Of a DNA stretch of 64,000 bases, positions 56,985 through 64,000 are shown in pieces. Where the stretch lies: the NCBI GenBank assembly GCA_963848035.1, contig CAWKCD010000001.1, positions 2,356,001 through 2,420,000 of the forward strand, in the 5' to 3' direction. The stretch is from JAVVHH01 sp963848035. Lineage in GTDB: Bacteria > Pseudomonadota > Alphaproteobacteria > Acetobacterales > Acetobacteraceae. Numbering within the stretch: the first letter of the stretch is position 1; each line of letters opens with the position of its first letter. Below the pieces are notes generated by a model. That model had not been told where the DNA came from. It did no database searches and saw only the letters and a program-made list of their open reading frames with translations. The translations under genes were made by a program, and so were the position numbers.

Positions 56985-57937
56985 CAGGCCTTCATGGCGG
57001 TGTCGAGGAAGGACGCGTTCCAGTAGCGGCGGATCTCGCCGGAGATGTCCTTGGGGATCACCCCGAGTTCGGCGAACGCCTTGGCCTGCCGTTCGATCTG
57101 CTCGGGCGTCACGACCGGCCCGAGCTTGATGATCTCCGCGATCTTGAGTGAAACGTCCGCGTCCAGCCCGGTCAGGCTCGCAATGGCGCGGCCGAACTCG
57201 GGCGCGGCGTCGCCGAGCCGCTTCATCGAGGTCACATAGGCGGTGACGAACGCCTGCACCGCGTCGCGCTTCGTCTCGACCGCGTTCTTGTTCGCGACCA
57301 GCATGCCCAGCTCCGCGCCGGCCGCCTTGGAGGCGGAGTAGTCGAGGTTCTTGGCGAAGAAGCCATAGCCCTTCATCACCGGGATCGACTCGAACGGCTC
57401 CCAGGTGACGATCGCGTCGACCTCGCCGTTCTGCAGTGCCGTATCCAGATTGGTGCCGGCGCCCTGCACGTTCACCGCGGTGAAGGACCCGTACGGGATT
57501 CCCTTCTCCACCAGCGTCGCCGCGAACTGGAACCAGACCGCCGAGCCCGGCGCGATCGCGATCTTCTTGCCCTTGATGTCGTCCCAACTGTCGAACTTGG
57601 TGCCGGTGCGCCCGATCACGTATTTCGGCGACGCGCCGACGCCCATGATCCCCACCATGCTGTTCGACCCGTTGGCCAGCGCGATGGCCAGGTCGGCCGG
57701 GCCCACCGCCGCCACGTCGAGCGAGCCCGCGAGCAACGCCGTCCGCGCATCGGCGTAACGGACGAACTCGACCAGCTTGATGTCCATCCCCGCCTGCTTG
57801 AGCTCGGCCGCGGCGGGGATGATCGGGGCGAGATGCGCCACCTTCTCGTAACCGACGGTCAGGCTCGCCGCTTGCGCCCGCGCGCCCTTGGCAAGGGCAA
57901 GCAGGGGCAAGGATTGCAGGATGGTTCGACGCTTCAT
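56984..57937 (-). CDS. NMT1/TauA-like ABC substrate-binding protein (set 2)
   Basis: 317 residues. Signal MKRRTILQSLPLLALAKGARAQ. Mature features are LTVGYEKVAHLAPIIPAAAELKQAGMDIKLVEFVRYADARTALLAGSLDVAAVGPADLA and WDDIKGKKIAIAPGSAVWFQF, as in taurine and aliphatic-sulfonate receptors. It follows the family-5 binding protein by 17 bases and heads set 2. Confidence 0.9.
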   Translation of the reverse strand: MKRRTILQSLPLLALAKGARAQAASLTVGYEKVAHLAPIIPAAAELKQAGMDIKLVEFVRYADARTALLAGSLDVAAVGPADLAIALANGSNSMVGIMGVGASPKYVIGRTGTKFDSWDDIKGKKIAIAPGSAVWFQFAATLVEKGIPYGSFTAVNVQGAGTNLDTALQNGEVDAIVTWEPFESIPVMKGYGFFAKNLDYSASKAAGAELGMLVANKNAVETKRDAVQAFVTAYVTSMKRLGDAAPEFGRAIASLTGLDADVSLKIAEIIKLGPVVTPEQIERQAKAFAELGVIPKDISGEIRRYWNASFLDTAMKA

Positions 57938-57954
57938 GGCCGCACTCCTCGAAT

Positions 57955-59547
57955 TCAAACCGGACGGACGTTCCAGAAGATCACGAAGCCCTTCAGGACG
58001 CCGGTGATCTTCGTGCTGTAAGCCGTATTGTAGAAATTCTGCCCCAGCGGGACGTAGGGCACGTCGAGCAGCGCCTGCCGCTGGATGTCGTCGCACAGCC
58101 GCTTCTGCGCCGCATTGTCCGGCGCATCGAACCACTCGGTGCGCAGCGCCTCGATCTTCGGGCTGCTCGGCCACCCCATCGCGCCCGTCTCCGGCCCCTG
58201 GCCGCGCAGGAACACGTGCCCGGCCGGCGTGAACTGGTCCAGCCCGGCCCAGAACGTATGGAACACGTTCCAGCCGCCTTGCGCGGTCGGGTCCTTCTTG
58301 CTGCGCCGCTGCACCACGGTGCCCCAATCCATCGCCTGGTAATCGACGTTCAGCCCCGCCTTCTGCATCGTGTCGGCCCCGACATCGGCCAGCGCCTTCA
58401 GGATCGGGAAATCGGTCGGCGCCATCACCACGACCTTCTCGCCATTGTAGCCCGCCGCCTGGATCTCCTTGCGGATCGCGGCGTAATCCGGCGCGTCGCT
58501 GAACACGTCCAGCCCGGCCGCGCTCGCCATCGGCGTGCCCGGCGTGAAATAGCCGCAGGGCGTGTGATACATCGCCGGGTCGTCGCCGACGACGGCGGCC
58601 ATGTAGTCCGATTGCCGCACCGCCTTCAGCATCGCGCGCCGGATCGCCGGATTGTCGAACGGCGGGATCAGGTGGTTCAGCCGCATGCAGGCGATCTGCC
58701 CGGTCGGATCCGGGATCTCGATCGTCAGGTTCCGGTCGCGTTTCAGCAGCGGAATGAGATCCTGCGTCGGGTTCTCCCACCAATCCACCTCGCCGCGCTG
58801 CAGCGCCGCGCCGGCCGTCGCCGCGTCCGGGATCCAGCGCCATTCCACCCGGTCGAAATGCGCGATCTTCGGGCCGGCCGTCCATTCCGTCTTGCCGTCC
58901 TGGCGCGGCTGGTAGTCGGCGAATTTCTCGTAGACCGACAGCGAGCCGACCACGCGCTCGTCCTTCTTGTATCGATACGGTCCGCTGCCGACCATCTCGG
59001 TGACCTGCGTGAACGCGTCGGTCTTGGCGAGCCGCTCGGGCATCATGGCCGGGAAATTGCTGGCCGACTTGCCGAGCGCGTCCGGCAGCAGCGCGAACGG
59101 CTTCTTCAGCCGGAACTGGATGGTCTTGTCGTCCGGCGCCGACAGCTCGTCCGTCGTCGCCAGCAGCGTCTGCCCGAACGCGTCGCGCTTGCCCCAGCGC
59201 TGGATCGACGCGACGCAATCGCGCGCCAGCACCCGCTCCCCGTCATGCCATTTCAGCCCGTCGCGCAGCACGATCCGGACCAGCTTCCCGTCATTCTCGA
59301 CCGTCATGCCCGACGCCATCTGCGGCGACGGCTTGAAGCTGCCGTCCAGGCCGAACAGCGTGTCGAACACCAGGTAACCGTGGTTGCGCGTCACGTACGC
59401 GGTGGTCCAGATCGGATCGAGGACGGTCGGGTCGGATTGCGGGATGAACCGGAGCACTTTGGCGCCCTGCGCCCCGGCGATGCGCGGCGCGGCGAGCGTC
59501 GAGGCGCCGGCGATGGCGGCGGACTTCAGGAAATCGCGTCGGTTCAT
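57955..59547 (-). CDS. Family-5 (DppA-like) ABC substrate-binding protein, orphan
   Basis: 530 residues with a twin-arginine signal (MNRRDFLKSAAIAGASTLAAP). The family-5 landmarks are LRFIPQSDPTVLDPIWTTAYVTRNHGYLVFDTLFGLD, then MVENDGK...LRDGLKWHDGERV and GSGPYRYK. No matching DppBCDF permease or ATPase genes are present, so it is an orphan receptor unless it shares the set 2 channel. Upstream is a 63-base gap with a GAGG ribosome-binding site. Confidence 0.9.
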   Translation of the reverse strand: MNRRDFLKSAAIAGASTLAAPRIAGAQGAKVLRFIPQSDPTVLDPIWTTAYVTRNHGYLVFDTLFGLDGSFKPSPQMASGMTVENDGKLVRIVLRDGLKWHDGERVLARDCVASIQRWGKRDAFGQTLLATTDELSAPDDKTIQFRLKKPFALLPDALGKSASNFPAMMPERLAKTDAFTQVTEMVGSGPYRYKKDERVVGSLSVYEKFADYQPRQDGKTEWTAGPKIAHFDRVEWRWIPDAATAGAALQRGEVDWWENPTQDLIPLLKRDRNLTIEIPDPTGQIACMRLNHLIPPFDNPAIRRAMLKAVRQSDYMAAVVGDDPAMYHTPCGYFTPGTPMASAAGLDVFSDAPDYAAIRKEIQAAGYNGEKVVVMAPTDFPILKALADVGADTMQKAGLNVDYQAMDWGTVVQRRSKKDPTAQGGWNVFHTFWAGLDQFTPAGHVFLRGQGPETGAMGWPSSPKIEALRTEWFDAPDNAAQKRLCDDIQRQALLDVPYVPLGQNFYNTAYSTKITGVLKGFVIFWNVRPV

Positions 59548-59610
59548 GCCGGGTCCTCGTGTGTTCGTACGACCGCGACTGTAACGGGATTGTTGCGCCG
59601 CACCACCCCG

Positions 59611-61173
59611 TTATGCGCGGCCCGTCGCCCGGTCGAGAATCCCCCCCGGATCGCCCGTCTCGCCGCACCAGGCGACGAATTGGTCCGGTCGCACCAGGAC
59701 CAGCGGCCAACCATAGCGGGCCGTCTCGCCCGAACCGTCGTCGCTGATCACCGTCAGCGGGATCGAGCGCGCCGCCGCAGCCTCGGCAAAGGCCCGGACG
59801 GCGCCCTCCTCGGCGCCGAGGGCGAGCAGCGTGAACCCCTCGCCGAGCGCTTCATGGATCGGGGCTCCCGAAGCCAGGTTGGCCGGAGCGAGGTGATGGC
59901 CCGGCCGCGCGGTGAACTCGTGCCGGCCCACTGCGCTCGGCGCGCCCCCGCCGAACACGATCGGCGAACCCTCGTAATTCGGCTCGAACGCGCCGACCTC
60001 GGCCACCGCGCCCGTGCTGCGCGCCGCCCAGGCGCGCTCGAAGGCGGCGAGATCACGCTCCGGATCGTAGGCGCGCAGGAAATCGCGGTCGGTCTCGATC
60101 CCCCGCGCGATGAAGTCCCGCGCGGTCGATTGGAACACCGGCCGCCGTTCCGCCGTATAGCTGTCCAGCAGCGCCGGCCCGCCCCAACCCTGCAGCGTCG
60201 CCGCCAGCTTCCAGCCGAGATTGCGGGCATCCTCGAAACCCGTGTTGATCCCATACCCGCCATAGGGCGGATGGCTATGCGCCGCGTCGCCGGCGATGAA
60301 CGCCCGCCCCGCCGCGTAACTGTCGGCGCTGGCGATCCGCAGGTCCCAAAACCCGATATGCTCGAACTCGACCGCGAACTCCTCGCCCACCGCCCGGTGC
60401 AGCAGCCCGCGGAAATCATAATTGTCCCGCGTCGTCCCCGGCGGCACCGGCGCATGGAAGAACCACGTGCTCCCCAAATCGACCCGGCCGAAGAACATCC
60501 AGTACCCGTCATGATCCGGGTGCAGCACGCTGTAGAACGACTTCCCGGGATACCGCGCCAGCAACTCGTGCAGTTCCGTGGAACGGAACACCAGCAGGAC
60601 CATGAGCCGGTCGTGATCGTCCGTGGTCTGGCTGATCCCGGCCTGCTCGCGCACCCCCGACCGGCTCCCGTCGCAACCGACCACGTACGAAGCCTCCAGC
60701 GTCCGCCGCCCCGGCCCCTCCCGCTCGGCGATCGTCACGCTGACGCCCTCTTCCCCGCGCTCCAGCCGCTCGAACGACCACCCATAAAGCGTGGTCACCG
60801 CCTCGATCTCATCCGCCCGCCGCCGCAGCACCGCCTCCGTCGCGTATTGCGGCAGCCGCTCGTTGTCCGTGAAGTAATACGGACGCACCCGCTCGCGCTG
60901 CATCCAGTCGTAATGATAATCGCTGAGCAGCTTGCCATAGCTGGTCAGCCCGCCGATCCCATAGCTCGGCGGGATCGTCCGCGCCGCCCGCAACGCCGGC
61001 TCGCAGCCCCAGGAATGGAAATGCTCCGCCGTCCGCTGCGTCAGGTTCTGCCCCCGCGGGATCGGCGACGGCGCGCGGTAACGTTCAACGACCGTGCACG
61101 CGATCCCGCGCTGCCCCAACTCGATCGCCAGCCCCAACCCGACCGGCCCGCCGCCCACGATCACCACGCTCAT
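59611..61173 (-). CDS. FAD-dependent monooxygenase, MhpA/PheA-like
   Basis: 520 residues. The FAD motif VVIVGGGPVGLGLAIELG is at residues 3-20, the DG motif is VVGCDGSRSGVREQAG, and the second FAD motif is AFIAGDAAHSHPPYGGYGINTGFEDARNLGWKL. The length and the C-terminal domain of about 150 residues (LASGAPIHEALGEGFTLLALG) fit hydroxylases of phenols and related rings rather than the shorter urate hydroxylase HpxO. It overlaps the MFS gene by four bases. Confidence 0.9.
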   Translation of the reverse strand: MSVVIVGGGPVGLGLAIELGQRGIACTVVERYRAPSPIPRGQNLTQRTAEHFHSWGCEPALRAARTIPPSYGIGGLTSYGKLLSDYHYDWMQRERVRPYYFTDNERLPQYATEAVLRRRADEIEAVTTLYGWSFERLERGEEGVSVTIAEREGPGRRTLEASYVVGCDGSRSGVREQAGISQTTDDHDRLMVLLVFRSTELHELLARYPGKSFYSVLHPDHDGYWMFFGRVDLGSTWFFHAPVPPGTTRDNYDFRGLLHRAVGEEFAVEFEHIGFWDLRIASADSYAAGRAFIAGDAAHSHPPYGGYGINTGFEDARNLGWKLAATLQGWGGPALLDSYTAERRPVFQSTARDFIARGIETDRDFLRAYDPERDLAAFERAWAARSTGAVAEVGAFEPNYEGSPIVFGGGAPSAVGRHEFTARPGHHLAPANLASGAPIHEALGEGFTLLALGAEEGAVRAFAEAAAARSIPLTVISDDGSGETARYGWPLVLVRPDQFVAWCGETGDPGGILDRATGRA

Positions 61174-62495
61174 CGCACCACCCCCGACGGCATCAGCCGC
61201 CACAACCCGGCCGCCGCCGCCGCCGCGATCAACGCCGGCACCGCTGCCACCAAGAACAAATCGGCCGAAGGCCAATGCATGGTCAGCAGCATGCCCCCCA
61301 GCAACGGCCCGACGATCGACCCGATCCGCCCGATGCCCAGCGCCCAGCCCACCCCGGTCGAGCGCAGCAGCGTCGGGTAATACGCGGCCACCAGCGCATT
61401 TGCCGCCGTCTGCGCCCCCACCACGCAGAACCCGGCCGCAAAGATCGCCGCCGTCGCCGTCACCACCGAATGCCCGGACTGCCCCACCAGCGCGATCGCC
61501 ACCGCCGCCGCGCCATAGGTCAACGCCAGCCCCGCGAACGAGAACCGGTCCATCACCCCGCCCAGCGCCAACACCGCCACGAATCCGCCCACCTGCAGCA
61601 TCGCGCTGATCAGCGCCGCCGCCGAGACCGACGCGCCCAGATCCGACAACACCGTCGGCAACCAGTTCGACAAGAAATAAAGATCGAGCAAGCTCATGAA
61701 GAACACGATCCAGATCAGAAAGGTGGCCAGCGCCCGCCCACGGTCGAACAGCCGCAACACGGCGATCCCCCGCGGCCGCTCCTCCCGCAGCCGGAACACC
61801 GCGCCCCCCGCCACCTCCGGCGCGATCCGCGACAGCAGCGCGGCCACCTCGTCATGCGCCCCGCGCAGCGTCAGGAACCGGATCGATTCCGGCAGCGACC
61901 GCGCCAGCACCGGCACCAGCACCAGCGGCGCCAGCCCGCCGACGACGAACACGGACCGCCACCCATAGCTCGGGACCAGCGCCGCCGCGATCAACCCGCC
62001 GAGCGCAGCCCCCACCGAGAACCCGCAGAACGCCAGCATGACCAGCGTCGCCCGCCGCCGATGCGGGCTGAACTCGGCCGTCAGCGCCACCGCATTCGGC
62101 ATCGCGCCGCCCAACCCCAGCCCGGTCAGGAACCGGATGCCGATCAGCGTCGAGGTGTCGGTCGCCAGCACCGTCGCCAGTGTCCCGAGCGCGAACCAGG
62201 CGGTGCTCAGCACGATGATCCGCTTGCGTCCGATCCGGTCCGCCACCGGGCTGAACAGCAGCGCCCCGATCATCAGCCCGAACAGCCCGGCGCTGAACAC
62301 CGGCCCCAACGCCGGCCGCGAGATATGCCACAGCCGGGTCAGCTCCGGCGCCACATACCCGATCGCCTGCGTATCGAAACCGTCCGCGAACAGCACCGCC
62401 GCGCACATCAGCACCACGTGCCGCTGGAAGGGTCCGATCGGGCTGCTGTCGATGGTGTCGGCGACGTCGATCTCTGAACCAAGCCCCTCGTTCAT
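61170..62495 (-). CDS. MFS transporter, aromatic acid:H+ symporter (AAHS) type
   Basis: 441 residues with twelve hydrophobic helices. AAHS/MhpT features are LFADGFDTQAIGYVAPEL in helix 1 and the loop motif GLMIGALLFSPVADRIGRKRIIV, with the second-half motif GVMDRFSFAG. Start ATG 62495 is preferred over GTG 62552. First gene of the block that includes the monooxygenase; likely uptake of its aromatic or heterocyclic substrate. Divergent from the cyclase gene 152 bases away. Confidence 0.9.
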   Translation of the reverse strand: MNEGLGSEIDVADTIDSSPIGPFQRHVVLMCAAVLFADGFDTQAIGYVAPELTRLWHISRPALGPVFSAGLFGLMIGALLFSPVADRIGRKRIIVLSTAWFALGTLATVLATDTSTLIGIRFLTGLGLGGAMPNAVALTAEFSPHRRRATLVMLAFCGFSVGAALGGLIAAALVPSYGWRSVFVVGGLAPLVLVPVLARSLPESIRFLTLRGAHDEVAALLSRIAPEVAGGAVFRLREERPRGIAVLRLFDRGRALATFLIWIVFFMSLLDLYFLSNWLPTVLSDLGASVSAAALISAMLQVGGFVAVLALGGVMDRFSFAGLALTYGAAAVAIALVGQSGHSVVTATAAIFAAGFCVVGAQTAANALVAAYYPTLLRSTGVGWALGIGRIGSIVGPLLGGMLLTMHWPSADLFLVAAVPALIAAAAAAGLWRLMPSGVVR

Positions 62496-62647
62496 ACCGC
62501 CGACCGCACACGCATCACCCACCGCTCCCTCGTTTGCCGGGGAGGTGACCACCCCCTGCGCCCCGAGGCAACACGGACGGGCGAACGTGCCGCGTCCGAT
62601 CCGGCTCGATCGTGGTATGATCGGCCGTCGCGACCGATGGTGATGCG

Positions 62648-64000
62648 ATGGAACATCGAGGCGAGATCCACGAACCGCCGCTGGAGCCCGGCCAGCGCCG
62701 GCACCTCACGGCCGTGGTCCATGCCGACGTGGTCGGCTTCAGCAAGCTGGTCGGCCGCAACGACGTGGAGACGATGCAGCGCATCAAGCGCCTGCGCGCC
62801 AGCCTGGTCGAGCCGCTGCTGCACCAGTTCGGCGGCCGCCTGCTCCATACCGCCGGTGACGCCTTCCTGCTCACCTTCGCCAGCAGCACCGACGCCGTCC
62901 GCTTCGCCGTCGAACTGCAGAACCGCGTGCCGGAGTTCGACGAGGGACGCCCCACGGACGAGCTGATCCGGCTGCGCGTCGGCGTCGAGATCGGCGACGT
63001 CGTCGACGCCGACGCGGACTCCACCGGCGACGGCATCAACGTCGCGGTCCGGCTGCAATCGATCTGCCCGCCCGGCGGCATCTGCGTCTCCGGCGCCGTG
63101 CACGACCACGTCCAGACCAAGCTGAAGCTGGCCTTCGAGCGGCTGGGCGACGTCGAGCTCAAGAACATCGAGCACAAGGTCGCCGCTTTCGTGCTGCGCT
63201 ACCGCCCGGGCGGCGTCGGCGCCGCCTCGCCCCACGCCCGGCAGCGGCGGCGATGGACGATCGGGCTCGGCGCGCTGCTCGCCATCGGCGCCGTCTCGGC
63301 GACCGTCTTCGGCTACGCCGCCTGGCGCGCCACCGACCCGGCGCGCGCGATGCCGATCGTCAAGAGCCCGTCCGCACGGCCGGACTTCTCCTTCGCCGTC
63401 CTGCCCTTCGTCAATCTCAGCGGCGATCCCGAACAGACCTATCTTGCCGACGGGATCTCGGAGGACCTCACCACCGATCTCTCGCAGGTGTCGGGCACCG
63501 TCGTGATCGCCCGCGAGTCCGCGTTCAGCTACAAAGGCAAGCAGGTCGACGTGCGCGACATCGGCCGCGACCTCGGCGTCCGCTACGTGATCGAAGGCAG
63601 CGTCCGCAAGATGGGCGACTCCGTGCGGGTCAATGCGCAGCTCGTCTCCGGCGAGACCGGCGCGCATCTCTGGGCCAAACGGTTCGACCAGAAGCTGCAG
63701 GAGCTGCAGGGCGGCATGGATGGTCTCGCCGGGGAGATCGCCGACGCGCTCGGCCTCAAGCCCGCCGCCGCGTCGCCCCGGCGCAGGCCGGCGCCAAGCA
63801 ACTCCGCCGCTTTCGACCTGGTCCTGCGCGCCCGCTCGGTGATGAACGAGCCGCGCGGCCCGGTGCGCGACGCCATCGCCCTGGGCCTGTTCGAGCAGGC
63901 GCTGCGCCTCGACCCGGAATCGGTGCCGGCGAAGTCAGGCGTGGCCGCGATGCTGCTGCAGCGCTCCGGCTCGCTCAAGCGCGCCTCGGCGCTGATCGCG
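62648..64000 (+). CDS. Class III adenylate/guanylate cyclase with TolB-like C-terminal part, 5' portion
   Basis: The frame is open to the end of the window, giving 451 residues of an incomplete gene. Residues about 18-190 are a cyclase homology domain: metal aspartate D27 in HADVVGFSKL, second metal region in VGVEIGDVVDADADSTGDGINVAVRLQSI with the conserved N-V-A-x-R. One membrane helix follows at about 207-225 (WTIGLGALLAIGAVSATV), then a periplasmic or TPR-associated segment (FAVLPFVNLSGDPEQTYLADGISEDLTTDLSQ, YVIEGSVRKMGD, GAHLWAKRFD) typical of this cyclase class, and a probable TPR region beginning near the edge. Confidence 0.88.
   Translation, partial: MEHRGEIHEPPLEPGQRRHLTAVVHADVVGFSKLVGRNDVETMQRIKRLRASLVEPLLHQFGGRLLHTAGDAFLLTFASSTDAVRFAVELQNRVPEFDEGRPTDELIRLRVGVEIGDVVDADADSTGDGINVAVRLQSICPPGGICVSGAVHDHVQTKLKLAFERLGDVELKNIEHKVAAFVLRYRPGGVGAASPHARQRRRWTIGLGALLAIGAVSATVFGYAAWRATDPARAMPIVKSPSARPDFSFAVLPFVNLSGDPEQTYLADGISEDLTTDLSQVSGTVVIARESAFSYKGKQVDVRDIGRDLGVRYVIEGSVRKMGDSVRVNAQLVSGETGAHLWAKRFDQKLQELQGGMDGLAGEIADALGLKPAAASPRRRPAPSNSAAFDLVLRARSVMNEPRGPVRDAIALGLFEQALRLDPESVPAKSGVAAMLLQRSGSLKRASALIA

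Noticed and set aside
59611..61173. FAD-dependent urate hydroxylase (HpxO), which would fit a purine pathway
   Set aside because: The protein is about 135 residues longer and has the extra C-terminal domain of phenol/MhpA-type hydroxylases.

Overview
The window is GC-rich, densely coded DNA with many ATGA stop/start overlaps and no rRNA, tRNA, CRISPR array or complete transposon that I can see. Gene content and order (DUF3576 lipoprotein, leuS, lptE, holA in a row; secB opposite a Tim44-domain protein; urtABCDE joined to a urease cluster) point to an alphaproteobacterium. A Rhodospirillales/Acetobacteraceae-like organism is my best guess, from gene families alone.

Layout. 1-762: 3' end of a DUF5648-repeat protein. 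866-15331: nitrogen island with a sigma-54-type promoter, the urea ABC importer urtABCDE, a small VapBC-like pair with its own operator promoter, then urease ureDABC, an EcsC-family gene, ureE, two reverse-strand genes (RTX protein, glutathione transferase) and ureFG. 15312-20184: GMC oxidoreductase, NAD-dependent epimerase, VTT membrane protein and a large membrane protein. 20184-23357: cysK divergent from the ergothioneine genes egtB-egtD. 23422-27363: YqhA-type membrane protein, secB, a histidine phosphatase, a Tim44-domain protein, a DPPY methyltransferase and lutA. 27446-30319: DUF892 protein with a basic tail, lutB, lutC. 30386-33544: PhyH dioxygenase, DoxX, a VOC dioxygenase-like protein and a divergent LysR regulator with repeated operator half-sites. 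33541-38761: DEAD-box helicase, two small lipoproteins, enoyl-CoA hydratase, Kef-type antiporter. 38813-46626: yggS, a ThiE-like gene, a porin, DUF3576, leuS, lptE, holA. 46810-50586: amidohydrolase, glutathione peroxidase and a solitary molybdenum-hydroxylase large subunit in one reverse operon. 50670-62495: VTT protein, then two complete SsuABC/TauABC-like importers with a racemase-fold protein, a PuuE-like deacetylase, an orphan family-5 binding protein, an FAD monooxygenase and an AAHS-type MFS transporter. 62648 to the right edge: start of a class III adenylate cyclase with a periplasmic or TPR-type C-terminal part.

How it works together. The left third reads as nitrogen scavenging: RpoN-dependent urea uptake feeding a nickel urease. 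The 51-62 kb block looks like uptake and breakdown of a small organic nitrogen compound (ureide, hydantoin or N-heterocycle), which could end in urea or ammonia, but its substrate is unknown.

A caution for every reader: many genes are broken by single-base frameshifts that nearly always resolve as one extra base. They are scattered in 3.2-7 kb, 20.5 kb, 25-37 kb, 51 kb and 55 kb, and very dense from 38.9 to 45.9 kb, where even essential leuS carries about seventeen. I read these as uncorrected insertion errors in the assembly, so I annotate the restored genes and note each break.
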